From Mesorhizobium sp. ZC-5 (GTDB taxonomy: Bacteria; Pseudomonadota; Alphaproteobacteria; Rhizobiales; Rhizobiaceae), in contig NZ_JAOWPT010000002.1 of the NCBI RefSeq assembly GCF_025753855.1, positions 248,001-312,000 on the forward strand: 64,000 bases of DNA. The letters run 5' to 3'. A program made the position numbers and the translations under genes. Of this stretch, positions 42,378-52,200 are shown piece after piece (the stretch's first letter is position 1; each line of letters begins with the position of its first letter). The notes under the pieces are model-generated. The model searched no databases, was not told where the DNA came from, and saw only the letters and a list, made by a program, of their open reading frames with translations.

Positions 42378-42809
42378 TCAGGCTCTGTGAAGCGCCATCA
42401 CCCCGGTCTCGGTGCCGGTCAGCCGCCGCGAACGGCCGTCGGCGCCAACCACCATCTGCACGCGCCGCCTTTCGGCAGCGAAATGCTCCGAGGTTGAGGC
42501 ATTCACCGGCGGATTGAAAGCGACGGTCACGCGCCACAGATCGGGCTTGATCGTCTCCTCGAGACCGATGACGCGGCCTTGAGCCGGACTACCGTTGAAG
42601 GTGCCCGATACTTTTTCGCCGACAGCAAAGGGAACGATATTCCCTTCCGTCACCGGGCGCGCGGCAAGCGTGTTCCAGTCGCGGGCGCCGTTTTGCCTGG
42701 CGACAAGTTCGAGCGCCTTGGTATGGGATACGGTTATGCCGTCGGCGGCCAGCGCGTCGCGCAGCTTGCGGGCATGGTTCTTGTAGTCGGACGACAATTC
42801 CTTGGTCAT
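42378..42809 (-). CDS. Glyoxalase-superfamily-like (Glyoxalase_8) small protein
   Basis: 143 residues from ATG 42809, with AAGGAG 9 nt upstream. Residues 1-50 (KLRDALAADGITVSHTKALE, ARQNGARDWNTLAA) match the Glyoxalase_8-type N-terminal helical module. The rest is a small beta-rich domain with VGEKVSGTFNGSPAQGRVIG. No metal site of true glyoxalases is visible, so the annotation concerns fold family only. Function unknown. Single gene with its own terminator. Confidence 0.65.
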   Translation of the reverse strand: MTKELSSDYKNHARKLRDALAADGITVSHTKALELVARQNGARDWNTLAARPVTEGNIVPFAVGEKVSGTFNGSPAQGRVIGLEETIKPDLWRVTVAFNPPVNASTSEHFAAERRRVQMVVGADGRSRRLTGTETGVMALHRA

Positions 42810-43127
42810 CTTGGTTCGCTCCTTCGCGATATGCGAACGGCATTTTGAACGGGGCCCGCATTGCCGTTTCGGCCGTCGCATCGACAGGGAAACGAACTTT
42901 CAAAGGAAGCTTTACCAGGGCCTTCGGCCGCGGGCGGCAGGGGCTTCCCGCCCAGGCAGCGCAGATAGTGATTCACTCCCACAACGTCAACAGCTCCAGC
43001 GACACGGTGCGGAGAGCTTGCCGAACGCGCCTGATCCCGTCCGGCGACGGCAAATAGCCGGAGGCAGGCTTGAAGACTATGGATTTCCCCTTATCTCCCC
43101 CAGGTGTGAAGCGTGAGAGGAGACACA
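42810..43127. other. Intergenic region without a gene
   Basis: A divergent gap between the Glyoxalase_8-type gene (-) and the zinc-ribbon gene (+). I see no hairpin, repeat or promoter that I can support apart from the SD sites of the two genes. Confidence 0.45.
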
Positions 43128-43403
43128 ATGCAGTGCCCTATTGATAATGCCGAGCTGGTCATGACCGACCGCCAGGGCATCGAGATCGACTATTGCCCGA
43201 AATGCCGCGGCGTTTGGCTGGACCGTGGCGAGCTCGACAAGATCATCGAGCGCTCGGCGCCCGAGGAAAGCCCGCGCGCTGCACGGGACGAAGGCGGGTA
43301 TGGGCGCCAGGAGCATCGTTCATATGAAGACCGCTCCCACAAAGGTGACTATCGGCCCCACAAGAAAAAGAAATCGCTTCTGGGCGAACTCTTCGATTTC
43401 TGA
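43128..43403 (+). CDS. TFIIB-type zinc-ribbon protein
   Basis: 91 residues from ATG 43128 (GAGAGGAG upstream). MQCPIDNAELVM and IDYCPKCRGVWLDRGELDKII are the zf-TFIIB ribbon with CP-x(n)-CPKC-type Cys ligands. The rest is a charged Arg/His/Lys-rich tail ending KKKKSLLGELFDF. Bacterial members are small cytoplasmic proteins of unknown role. Convergent with the oxidase gene. Confidence 0.9.
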   Translation: MQCPIDNAELVMTDRQGIEIDYCPKCRGVWLDRGELDKIIERSAPEESPRAARDEGGYGRQEHRSYEDRSHKGDYRPHKKKKSLLGELFDF

Positions 43404-43419
43404 CCAGGATCGGTCGCCC

Positions 43420-44589
43420 TCAGATCACGTTCAGCTCGCGGAATGCCCGGCCTTCCGCGACGCGGCCGTAACCGAACGCCGAGCAGTCGACGCTGCGGTA
43501 GCCGCCATGGACGATCAGTTCGGCCAGCGCCTTGCCGACTGCCGGCGCCTGTTGCAACCCGTGTCCGGAAAACCCGTTGGCGAAGAGGAAATTTTCGACC
43601 TCGGGATGCGGACCGATTACCGCGTTCTGGTCGAGTGTGTTGAAGTCGTAGTGACCCGCCCATGCGCGGCCCGGCTTGATCGCCTCGAAAGCCGGGATGC
43701 GTGTCGCAAGCGTTGGCCAGATCACTTCTTCGAACAATGCCCAGTCGGGCTCGAAATCGGCCGGATCGGCCGCCGCTTCACCGTCTTCCGATTCAGCCCC
43801 GCCCGTGATGTACATCGCGCCCTCCGGCCGCACATAGACGCCCGACGGATCGACCAGCAGCGGCATGTCGTCAAAGCGGTCACGCGCCTCGAAGACGAAG
43901 ACGCTTCGTTTGCGTGGTTCGACAGGCAGCGACAGGCCTGCCAGGGCCGCCACCCTGCCGGCATTCGGACCTGCCGCATTGACAACCATGCCGGCCTCCA
44001 GCCTCTCGCCATTGGCGAGCAGGACATCGGTCGCCCGATTGCCGTCGCGATCGATGGCGGTGACTTCGGCCGTGATGAAATCGACGTTTCGCGACCGCAG
44101 CGCCTTGCGAAAAAGCATCAGCATTGCATGCGCGTCGAACCAGCCTTCGCCGGTCCTGCCGAATGCACCGGCGGCAATGCCGTCGGTCGAAAGCCAGGCG
44201 AAACGCTTCTGCAGGGCGGCCGGGCCTTCGAAGACAATATCGGCGCCTTCGGCTTCCTGTATCGCATGGTTCTGCTTGAGGATCGGCAGGCCGTTCTCGC
44301 CGGCAAGAATCAGATAGCCCTTTTCCCGGAACCCGATATCGGAACCGGCGCCGAATTCCTCTTCCAGCCGCCGGAACAGCGCCAGCGTGAACTGCGACAG
44401 ACGGATGTTTTCCGGTATCGAAAACTGCTGGCGGATCGAAGCGCAGGAAAGCGTCGTGGCGGAATGCGAAAATTGCGGATCCCGTTCAACAAGTGCGATC
44501 GAGCCGGAAAATCCTTCCTCGCGCAGATAATAGGCGATCGAGCTTCCGACGATCGCTCCGCCTATGATGACGACATCGTAACGCGCCAT
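43420..44589 (-). CDS. FAD-dependent D-amino-acid-oxidase-type oxidoreductase
   Basis: 389 residues. N-terminal YDVVIIGGAIVGSSIAYYL is the FAD-binding motif, and GWFDAHAMLMLFRKALRSRN plus VVNAAGPNAGRVAAL are typical of the DAO/glycine oxidase/sarcosine oxidase family. C-terminal GFSGHGLQQAPAVGKALAEL closes the flavin site. It probably oxidises an N-methyl or D-amino acid in the cytoplasm. Divergent from the CitE-like gene. Confidence 0.9.
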   Translation of the reverse strand: MARYDVVIIGGAIVGSSIAYYLREEGFSGSIALVERDPQFSHSATTLSCASIRQQFSIPENIRLSQFTLALFRRLEEEFGAGSDIGFREKGYLILAGENGLPILKQNHAIQEAEGADIVFEGPAALQKRFAWLSTDGIAAGAFGRTGEGWFDAHAMLMLFRKALRSRNVDFITAEVTAIDRDGNRATDVLLANGERLEAGMVVNAAGPNAGRVAALAGLSLPVEPRKRSVFVFEARDRFDDMPLLVDPSGVYVRPEGAMYITGGAESEDGEAAADPADFEPDWALFEEVIWPTLATRIPAFEAIKPGRAWAGHYDFNTLDQNAVIGPHPEVENFLFANGFSGHGLQQAPAVGKALAELIVHGGYRSVDCSAFGYGRVAEGRAFRELNVI

Positions 44590-44685
44590 TCCGACACTCC
44601 GGCCTCAAATTCAGCGCCAGGATCAACGCTCCTTGCCGCGCGGCAACCACTTGCATGGCTTGCCCCGGCAAGGCAAGAAGTCTGC

Positions 44686-45564
44686 ATGATGCCAGACCAC
44701 ACCAGACTGCGCCGCTCCGTTCTTTACGCCCCGGCATCGAACGGGAAGGCTTTGGCGAAGCTTCCGTCGCTCCCGTGCGACGCCGCCATCATCGACCTGG
44801 AAGACGCGGTTGCGCCCGGAGACAAGATTACGGCGCGAGAGGGCCTGGCAGCCCTTTTTGAAAAGCGGCCGGCCGGCCGCGAACTTGTCATACGCATCAA
44901 TCCGATTTCCGGAGAATGGGGCGCCGACGACCTTCAGGCGGCGCTTGCCTGCCAGCCGGACGGCATCCTGCTGCCCAAGGTCGAGACACCCCGCGATATC
45001 CTGGAAGCCGGCGACATTCTCGATGATAATGACGCACGCGATACGCTCAGGCTTTGGGCGATGATCGAAACACCGCGCGCCTTGCTCAACATCGGCGCCA
45101 TCGCCGAGCTTGGACGCGACCCGGCCTCACGGCTCGCCTGCCTGGTTGCCGGCACCAATGATCTCGTCAAGGAAACCGGCATCCTGGCTACGCCTGACCG
45201 GCGTTATCTCGTGCCGTGGCTGATGCAGATGGTGCTTGCCGCGCGTGCCGGCGGTCTCGATATCCTCGACGGCGTCAGCAATGATTTTCGCGATTCTGAA
45301 GCCTTTGCCCGGGAGTGTGCCGAAGCTGCTGCGATGGGCTTCGACGGCAAGACGCTTATTCATCCCGCCCAGATCGAGGCTGCAAACGAAGCTTTTTCTC
45401 CTTCGCAGGAGGCGCTTTCGGAGGCCCGCGGAATCGTTGCGGGTTTCGCCGCGGCGGAGAACGAGGACAAGGGGGTGATCGTTCTGAATGGGCGCATGGT
45501 GGAACGCATGCACCTTCATCAGGCTGAGAATTTGCTTGCGAAGGCTGCCTCGATCGGAAAATGA
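44686..45564 (+). CDS. HpcH/HpaI-CitE-like CoA ester lyase
   Basis: 292 residues from ATG 44686 (a second ATG follows directly). The body LRRSVLYAPASNGKALAKLP, DAAIIDLEDAVAPGDKITAR with the Mg-binding acids, and LRLWAMIETPRALLNIGAIA fit CitE/malyl-CoA lyase proteins. These split or form CoA esters of hydroxy acids, such as (S)-malyl- or citramalyl-CoA. The C-terminal FDGKTLIHPAQIEAANEAFS is also conserved. The substrate is uncertain. DUF1737 follows on the same strand. Confidence 0.9.
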   Translation: MMPDHTRLRRSVLYAPASNGKALAKLPSLPCDAAIIDLEDAVAPGDKITAREGLAALFEKRPAGRELVIRINPISGEWGADDLQAALACQPDGILLPKVETPRDILEAGDILDDNDARDTLRLWAMIETPRALLNIGAIAELGRDPASRLACLVAGTNDLVKETGILATPDRRYLVPWLMQMVLAARAGGLDILDGVSNDFRDSEAFARECAEAAAMGFDGKTLIHPAQIEAANEAFSPSQEALSEARGIVAGFAAAENEDKGVIVLNGRMVERMHLHQAENLLAKAASIGK

Positions 45565-45600
45565 TCGTCTGATGGCGGGCGCCGCTACGGGACAAAGTTT

Positions 45601-45807
45601 ATGAAACTATACCGCTTCCTGACCGGCCCGGACGATGCAAGCTTCTGCCACAAGGTGACGGCGGCCGTTAACAAGGGCTGGCATCTGTTCGGCTCGCCGA
45701 CTTATGCCTTCGATGCCGAAACCAGGGCAATGCGCTGCGGACAGGCTGTCGTGAAGGATGTCGATGGCGTCGATTACGATCCCGGCATCAAGCTCGGCGA
45801 TTTTTGA
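45601..45807 (+). CDS. DUF1737 protein
   Basis: 68 residues with the DUF1737 layout: YRFLTGPDDASFCHKVTAAV, then NKGWHLFGSPTYAFD and a C-terminal DYDPGIKLGDF. Small cytoplasmic protein of unknown role. It follows the CitE-like gene by 36 nt. Confidence 0.85.
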   Translation: MKLYRFLTGPDDASFCHKVTAAVNKGWHLFGSPTYAFDAETRAMRCGQAVVKDVDGVDYDPGIKLGDF

Positions 45808-45817
45808 GCCGGCGCGC

Positions 45818-46165
45818 CTATCGCCATGATACGCCAAGCTTGGATCTGAGCGCGTCGTACTTGTCTTGCGACGTATCGGCCATGGCTTCGTCGCGGCTGG
45901 AGGGCCTATCCTCGAAAGGGATGGGATAGCCGAACTGGCTGACCGTCAGGTCCCAGCGGACGCCGTTGATCGAGTTGTAGAAATGCGTACCGCCGCGCGT
46001 CTTCGTCTTGAGGATGTCACCGCCGAACAGATCATGCACCACCAGCGACGTGACGCTGCATTGGCCTTTCGCCGGATTCTCGGCGCTCCAGCTGTCCGAA
46101 CTTTCCTTGCTCCAGGCGATCTTCAATCTCTCGAAAAGTGCATCAGGCGTCGTGAAAGCGCTCAT
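45818..46165 (-). CDS. YunG-like protein
   Basis: 115 residues. The sequence ESSDSWSAENPAKGQCSVTS followed by LVVHDLFGGDILKTKTRGGT and THFYNSINGVRWDLTVSQFG resembles Bacillus YunG-type proteins, with a Cys (GQCSVT) and a His-containing strand as in transglutaminase-like folds. Activity is unproven. Convergent with DUF1737 and 24 nt from the zincin gene on the same strand. Confidence 0.75.
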   Translation of the reverse strand: MSAFTTPDALFERLKIAWSKESSDSWSAENPAKGQCSVTSLVVHDLFGGDILKTKTRGGTHFYNSINGVRWDLTVSQFGYPIPFEDRPSSRDEAMADTSQDKYDALRSKLGVSWR

Positions 46166-46189
46166 TCGGCGGCTCGCTGGTGGTGATGA

Positions 46190-46630
46190 TCAGGTTTGAT
46201 CGGCGGCCTGATCGGCCGCTTCTTCGATCCGTTCCATATCGTCGTCGCTAAGGCCGAAATGGTGGCCGATCTCATGGATCAGCACATGGGTGATGATATC
46301 GCCCAACGTCTCTTCGTTTTCCGCCCAATAATCGAGAATGGCGCGGCGATAAAGCGTGACCCGGTTTGGACCTTCGCCCGTCTGCGGATTCCAGCGCTCG
46401 GCAATCCCCCGGCCTTCGAATAGTCCCAAAAGGTCGAAGGGAGTCTCGAGCGAGAGATCGTCCATGATCTCGTCGGTCGGGAACTCGGCCATCTGGATGA
46501 CGATTTCGCCGGTGAGCGTGCGGAAATCATTGGGTAGGTGTGCATAGGCTTCAAGCGCCAGCAACTCCAGCTCGTCGATCGACGGGGAAAGTTGGTCATG
46601 CCAGGCGCGGGTTTGATAGATACGGGCCAT
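46190..46630 (-). CDS. Zincin-like metallopeptidase (DUF1025 family)
   Basis: 146 residues from ATG 46630 (GAGGATTG upstream). LIHEIGHHFGLSD is the HExxHxxGxxD zinc motif of minigluzincin-type proteins. The N-terminal ELLALEAYAHLPNDFRTLTG and VTLYRRAILDYWAENEE blocks fit the DUF1025/MTES_1575 family. Cytoplasmic. Substrate unknown. Probably cotranscribed with the YunG-like gene that follows. Confidence 0.9.
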   Translation of the reverse strand: MARIYQTRAWHDQLSPSIDELELLALEAYAHLPNDFRTLTGEIVIQMAEFPTDEIMDDLSLETPFDLLGLFEGRGIAERWNPQTGEGPNRVTLYRRAILDYWAENEETLGDIITHVLIHEIGHHFGLSDDDMERIEEAADQAADQT

Positions 46631-46762
46631 TTCAATCCTCTGAACCCGGCATATAGCCTTTTGCAATTCGGCTTTCGAGGTTTTTGCATTCTTTTGAATA
46701 ATTTAGCTGGGCCGCGGCGCTCTTGAGCTCATTCGAGAGGAATAAATTCTTCTGCGATACAC

Positions 46763-46768
46763 TTGACT
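46763..46768 (+). promoter_or_regulatory. Possible -35 box of the imu cassette
   Basis: TTGACT, about 27 nt upstream of the LexA box. A -10 near 46786-46792 (AATCCAT) is poor. Together they would place the LexA box over the start site. Confidence 0.35.
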
Positions 46769-46794
46769 CTCCAGCAATCCTCTGGAATCCATAG

Positions 46795-46809
46795 GAACAT
46801 AAAGAGAAC
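46795..46809. promoter_or_regulatory. LexA (SOS) box of the imuA-imuB-dnaE2 operon
   Basis: GAAC-ATAAAGA-GAAC, an exact match to the alphaproteobacterial LexA direct repeat GAAC-N7-GAAC (GTTC-N7-GTTC on the other strand). It ends 21 nt before the imuA start codon. Confidence 0.85.
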
Positions 46810-46830
46810 ATTGATACGAAAGCAACCGTC

Positions 46831-47814
46831 ATGGCGCACAACGCCGTGGCGCAGGCGACTGTTTTTGCCTTGCGCCAGAAAATAGCGAAGATCGAAGGCA
46901 CGCAGCCCCAACTGCTGACTTCCCCGGCATCGGCGGCTTTGCGGCGCGCGGTTGCGGGATCTGACACTTCCGGCTTTCTCCCGACAAGTGTTGCGCACCT
47001 GGACTTTGCCTTGGGCGGTGGCCTGCCTGCCGCCGGCTTGATCGAGATTCATGGCGGCGAACTGCGCGATGGTGGCGCGGTGGCTGGTTTTGCCTGGGCC
47101 ATGGCCGGACTGGTCCTACGTGGCAATGAAGCTCAGGGGAAAAGTCTCCGGGGTCCAATTCTCTGGATTGGAACCAGTCAGGCTTTTGCCGAGATGGGCT
47201 TTCCCCACGCTCCCGGCCTCTCGGGATTTTCGGGGTTTTCTCCGGATGAGCTTCTCGTCGCACAGGCATCGAAACTTCTCGATGCCCTCTGGATCGCCGA
47301 GGAAGCCGCGAAGCTGAGGGAGCTCTCAGCGGTTTTCCTGGAGCTCGACGGTAATCCCAATCGTCTTGATCTAACCGCCACGCGCCGGTTGCATCGTCGC
47401 GGTCTGCTGGCAGGCAGGCCGATCTTTCTGCTTCGGCAAGCTGCTCACGCAGAACCGACCGCCGCGCCTGTGCGGCTGATCGTTTCGGCCGCCCCGGCTA
47501 GCCCCCGCAACACCCTGGCTGGCCCGCTCGCCGGCACGATCGGTCAGCCGGCTTTCACCGTGACGATCGGCAAGAGCCGCACCGCCTTGCCTGGAGAATT
47601 CATATTGGAGTGGAACCCTCATGAACGCGCATTTCAGGAAAGACGGCCAGAGAATTCTCGCCCTGTGGTTTCCGCACCTTTCCTCGGATCGGATCTTGCG
47701 CCAACGGCTGGGGAGATCGTGGCGTTCAAGCCCGTCAGGCCGGCGATCCCCGCTGATCATCAGCCATCGGGAAAACAACACCCAGCGCATCGCCGCACTC
47801 GACGAGCAGGCTGA
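46831..47814 (+). CDS. imuA: ImuA-like SOS mutagenesis accessory protein
   Basis: 327 residues in the full frame. The RecA/SulA-like part includes FLPTSVAHLDFALGGGLPAA and GLIEIHGGELRDGGAVAG near residues 50-90, and FLELDGNPNRLDLTATRRLH near 170. ImuA works with ImuB and DnaE2 in error-prone lesion bypass. The frame continues 194 nt past the imuB start in another frame, so the last about 65 residues either are real overlapping code or the reading ends later than in relatives. SD is weak. LexA box lies directly upstream. Confidence 0.88.
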   Translation: MAHNAVAQATVFALRQKIAKIEGTQPQLLTSPASAALRRAVAGSDTSGFLPTSVAHLDFALGGGLPAAGLIEIHGGELRDGGAVAGFAWAMAGLVLRGNEAQGKSLRGPILWIGTSQAFAEMGFPHAPGLSGFSGFSPDELLVAQASKLLDALWIAEEAAKLRELSAVFLELDGNPNRLDLTATRRLHRRGLLAGRPIFLLRQAAHAEPTAAPVRLIVSAAPASPRNTLAGPLAGTIGQPAFTVTIGKSRTALPGEFILEWNPHERAFQERRPENSRPVVSAPFLGSDLAPTAGEIVAFKPVRPAIPADHQPSGKQHPAHRRTRRAG

Positions 47815-49216
47815 AGCACTTCGGTTGAAGCGTGGCATGGGCATTGCCGATGCCCGCGCCATGTATCCGTCGGTCGAGGTCGTCGAAGCGGAGCCGGCAG
47901 TGGATCGCAGCCTGCTCGAAAGCCTTGCCGACTGGTGCGATCGGTACACGCCATTGGTGGCGATCGAGGGGGCTGACGGGCTGTTTCTGGATATCACCGG
48001 CTGCGCCCACCTTTACCGTGGCGAAAGGCAGATGCTGGACGATCTCCTCGTCCGACTTTTCGGGCAAGGATTTCACACAAGGGCCGGCCTTGCTTCGACA
48101 GCCGGCGCGGCATGGGCGGCCGCCCGTTTTCTCGGAGCCGGCATTGTCGAGCCGGGCAAGGAGGAAGAGCTTCTGGCGCCCTTGCCGCTTTCCGCCTTGC
48201 GTATCGAGCCGGCGGTTCGCATCGGTCTCGAAAGCGTTGGCCTGCGCACGGCGGGCGCAGTCATGTCGGCGCCCCGCGCTCCGCTTGCACGTCGCTTCGG
48301 TAAACAGCTTCTGCTGCGCCTCGATCAGGCGCTCGGCCGAATTGAAGAGGCGATCTCGCCGCGCCTGCCGGTGCCGGCGCTTTCCGTCGAGCGGCAATTC
48401 GCCGAGCCAATCATGCAGACCGAGGATATAAAGACCCTGACACCGCTGCTCGCGGCAACCTTGAAAAAGGATCTCGAGCGGCGCGGCGAGGGCGCCCGCG
48501 TTCTGCAACTGGCGCTTTTTCGGGTCGACGGCGCCGTCTGCCGGATCGTGATCGGTACCTCGCGGCCGTTGCGCGAACCGTCCCTGATCGGGCGCCTGTT
48601 CCAGGAAAAACTCACCGCCGTCGAGAGCGACATCGATGCGGGATATGGATTCGAGCTTGTCCGCCTCTCCGCGCTCGCGGTCGCGCATTTCGACATGCAA
48701 CAGACCGACCTCGACGGCGATGTCGGCCACGCTGGTGAAGCGCTTGCAATTTTTGCCGACCGCGTCCGAGCCCGGCTCGGCGAGCAGGCCGTGATGAAGC
48801 CTGTCCCGGTCGAGAGCCACATTCCGGAACGGTCGATTATCATGGTGCCTTTTGCGGAAGCGCCTGGAAAAGGTGATTTGGCAAAGGGCAGGCAGGTCGC
48901 CCCTTGGGACCTTTCGAGACCGGAGCGTCCGTTCCGCCTCTTTCGTCATCCAGAGCCGGTTGAGGTTGCCGCAGCGGAAATACCGGAGGGACCGCCGATC
49001 TACTTCCGCTGGCGGCGCGTCATCCACAAGGTTACTCGGTCCGAGGGGCCCGAACGCATTGCTCCGGAATGGTGGCTCGAGGGAAAAGATGCCCCGACAC
49101 GTGATTATTTCCGCGTCGAGGACGGCGATGGCCGCCGCTACTGGCTCTACCGGCAAGGGCTTTACGGCGCATCACAAGACACACCCCGCTGGTTCATGCA
49201 TGGGATCTTCGCATGA
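47621..49216 (+). CDS. imuB: ImuB, Y-family polymerase-like SOS protein
   Basis: 531 residues. The N-terminus QRILALWFPHLSSDRILRQ and WCDRYTPLVAIEGADGLFLD are Y-family (DinB-like) palm features, but ImuB proteins lack the full set of catalytic acids and act as clamp- and DnaE2-binding hubs. FHTRAGLASTAGAAWAAARF and the little-finger region with LFRVDGAVCRIVIGTSRPLR follow. The stop overlaps the dnaE2 start as ATGA, so all three genes are coupled. Confidence 0.93.
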   Translation: MNAHFRKDGQRILALWFPHLSSDRILRQRLGRSWRSSPSGRRSPLIISHRENNTQRIAALDEQAEALRLKRGMGIADARAMYPSVEVVEAEPAVDRSLLESLADWCDRYTPLVAIEGADGLFLDITGCAHLYRGERQMLDDLLVRLFGQGFHTRAGLASTAGAAWAAARFLGAGIVEPGKEEELLAPLPLSALRIEPAVRIGLESVGLRTAGAVMSAPRAPLARRFGKQLLLRLDQALGRIEEAISPRLPVPALSVERQFAEPIMQTEDIKTLTPLLAATLKKDLERRGEGARVLQLALFRVDGAVCRIVIGTSRPLREPSLIGRLFQEKLTAVESDIDAGYGFELVRLSALAVAHFDMQQTDLDGDVGHAGEALAIFADRVRARLGEQAVMKPVPVESHIPERSIIMVPFAEAPGKGDLAKGRQVAPWDLSRPERPFRLFRHPEPVEVAAAEIPEGPPIYFRWRRVIHKVTRSEGPERIAPEWWLEGKDAPTRDYFRVEDGDGRRYWLYRQGLYGASQDTPRWFMHGIFA

Positions 49217-52200
49217 AAACTGACGCTTCCGCTCCCTATGCCGAGTTCGCCGTGCAATCTAATTTTTCATTCCTTCGCGCCGCGTCCAAGCCCGAAGAAT
49301 TGGTCGTTGCCGCCAAGATGCTCGGCCTCTCCGCAATCGGTCTTACCGACCGCAACACCGTCGCCGGCGTGGTGAGGGCCTGGCAGCAGGCGAAGGTGGA
49401 AAAGCTTCCTTATCATCCCGGCAGCAGGCTGGTCTTTGCCGACGGCACGCCGGATGTGCTCGCCTATCCCCGAAACCGCAAGGGATGGGGACATCTCTGC
49501 CGCATGCTGACACAAGCCAACATGCGCGATGAAAGCGAAAAGGGTGCCCCGATTCTTTACCGCTGCGATCTGTTCGAGTGGGGTGATCTTCTGTCCCTTG
49601 CGGTCATCCCGGATATGGATGCCCCGCCGGGCGACAGCCTGGAATTCCTGCATGCCTTGAGAAACCGCTTCGGCGACGCTGTCTGGCTAGCCTTGTCCCC
49701 GAACTACACGGGAAACGACCGCTTCCGTCTGGAACAAGCGACCGGAATGGCAAGGATTGCCGGGCTTCCGTTGATGGCCGTAAACGACGTGCTTTATCAT
49801 ATGCCCGACCGCCGCCCGCTCCAGGACGTGCTGACGGCGATCCGACTGAACAAACCGGTCGCGCAAGTCGGCCTGGAACTGACCAGGAATGCCGAACGCT
49901 TCCTGAAGCCCCGCGCCGAGATGACCAGGCTTTTCCGCCGCCACCCTGGAGCAATCGCAGAGACTTTACGTTTCGCGGAAACCCTCAAATTTTCGTTGAG
50001 TGATCTGCATTACAATTATCCGGACGAGCCGACAGAATCAGGACTTGGACCACAGGAAGAATTGGAACGGCTGACCTGGGAAGGAGCGAAACTCCGCTTT
50101 CCGGATGGCGTGCCTGCCAAGGTCGAGAAGATCATTCGTCACGAACTCGAAACCGTTCGCGAACTCAACTACGCCCGCTATTTCCTGACAGTCCACGACA
50201 TCATCAAATTCGCCCGCTCGCAGGAAATCCTCTGCCAGGGCCGCGGCTCCGCCGCCAATTCCATCATCTGTTATTGCCTTCGTATCACCGATGTCGGGCC
50301 CGACATGATTGACACGCTCTTCGAACGTTTCATCTCCAGGGAGCGCGACGAGCCCCCTGATATCGATGTTGACTTCGAGCATGAAAAACGCAAACCCGTC
50401 ATGGATTACATCTATAAAAAATACAGCGAGAAACACACCTCTCTGGCGGCTGCCGTCATCAGCTATCGTGGACGTTCAGCCCTGCGCGAGGTCGCCAAGG
50501 CGATGGGGCTGTCGGATGATGTACGAAGCGCCCTGTCCGGCTCGATCTGGGGCTGGTCTTCGTCCGAACTCGGCAAGAAGGAAGCCGATGCCGGTGGGCT
50601 CAACGGCGCCGACCCTTGGGCAAAACATGTCATTGATCTCGCCAACGACATCATGGGATTTCCTCGCCACCTTTCCCAGCATGTCGGCGGCTTCGTCATC
50701 ACCAAGGACCGGCTGGACGAGATCGTTCCCATCATCAAGACCGCGATGGACGACCGAAAAATGGTCGAATGGGACAAGGACGATCTCGATGCGGTCAAGA
50801 TTCTGAAGGTCGATATACTGGCGCTCGGCATGCTGTCCTGCCTGCGGCGCGCTTTCGAGCTTCTGCACAAGCACTACGATGTTCTGGACGACCACGGTCG
50901 TCCCGTCGAACTCGCCACCATCAAGCCGGAAGACAAAAACGTCTACGACATGATCTGCCGCGCCGATACGCTCGGTGTCTTCCAGATTGAATCCCGCGCG
51001 CAGATGTCGATGCTGCCGCGATTGAAGCCCAGGACATTTTACGATCTCGTCATCGAAGTGGCGATCGTCAGGCCCGGCCCGATACAGGGTAATATGGTGC
51101 ATCCCTATCTGCGGCGAAGGCAAGGTAAGGAACCGGTGGAATATTATACCGAAGAACTAAAGGAGATTTTGCACAAAACTTTGGGTGTGCCGCTGTTCCA
51201 GGAGCAGGCGATGAAAATCGCCATCGTCGCAGGCGGTTTCAAGCCTGGAGAGGCCGATGAACTGCGCCGCGCGATGGCCACCTTCAGGCGCACCGGCACG
51301 ATCGGGAACTACCGCAAGAAGATGATCGACGGCATGGTCTCGAAAAATTATCCGCAGGAATTCGCCGAGCGCTGCTTCAAACAGATCGAGGGTTTCGGCG
51401 AATATGGTTTCCCGGAAAGCCACGCCGCCGCTTTCGGCCTTCTCGTCTACGCCTCCTGTTGGTTCAAGACCTATTATCCGGATGTCTTCTGCGCAGCGAT
51501 CCTCAACTCCCAGCCGATGGGTTTTTATCAGCCGGCTCAGCTTGTCCGCGACGCGCAGGATCATGGCGTCGGAATCCTCGCGGTCGATGTCAATCATTCG
51601 CAATGGGACTGCCACCTGGAGGCCGCCGCATTCGATCCCGCGCGCATCATCGACCGCCATGCCGAAATGAAAGGGATAATCCGCACACAACATGCCGTTC
51701 GACTCGGCTTTCGCCAGATCAAGGGGCTTTCCGAGGAGCGGATGGCCGACTTTGTCACCCGCCGTGGCAGCGGCTATGAATCAGTCAGGGATGTCTGGCT
51801 ACGCTCGGGTCTCGACGTCAGCGAGATCGAGCGGCTGGCACAGGCCGATGCCTTCCGATCGATTGGCCTCAACCGCCGCGATGCACTTTGGGCCGTTCGC
51901 GCCCTCGACAGAAACCGCGCCGCCGAGCGCTTACCACTGTTCGATCAGCCGAACCTGCGGCTGATCGAACATGAGCCGGAGACCAAATTGCCGATCATGC
52001 CGCTCGGCCAACATGTCATCCACGATTACCAATCGCTCGGGCTTTCGCTCAAGGCGCACCCGGTTTCTTTCCTGCGCCATCGGCTTGATCAATCAGGCGT
52101 AGTGCCGAATGCCCGTCTCATCGCGGTACCGGATGGCCGCCGCGTCTCGGTTGCCGGACTTGTCCTGGTGCGGCAGCGTCCAGGTACGGGAAATGCAATC

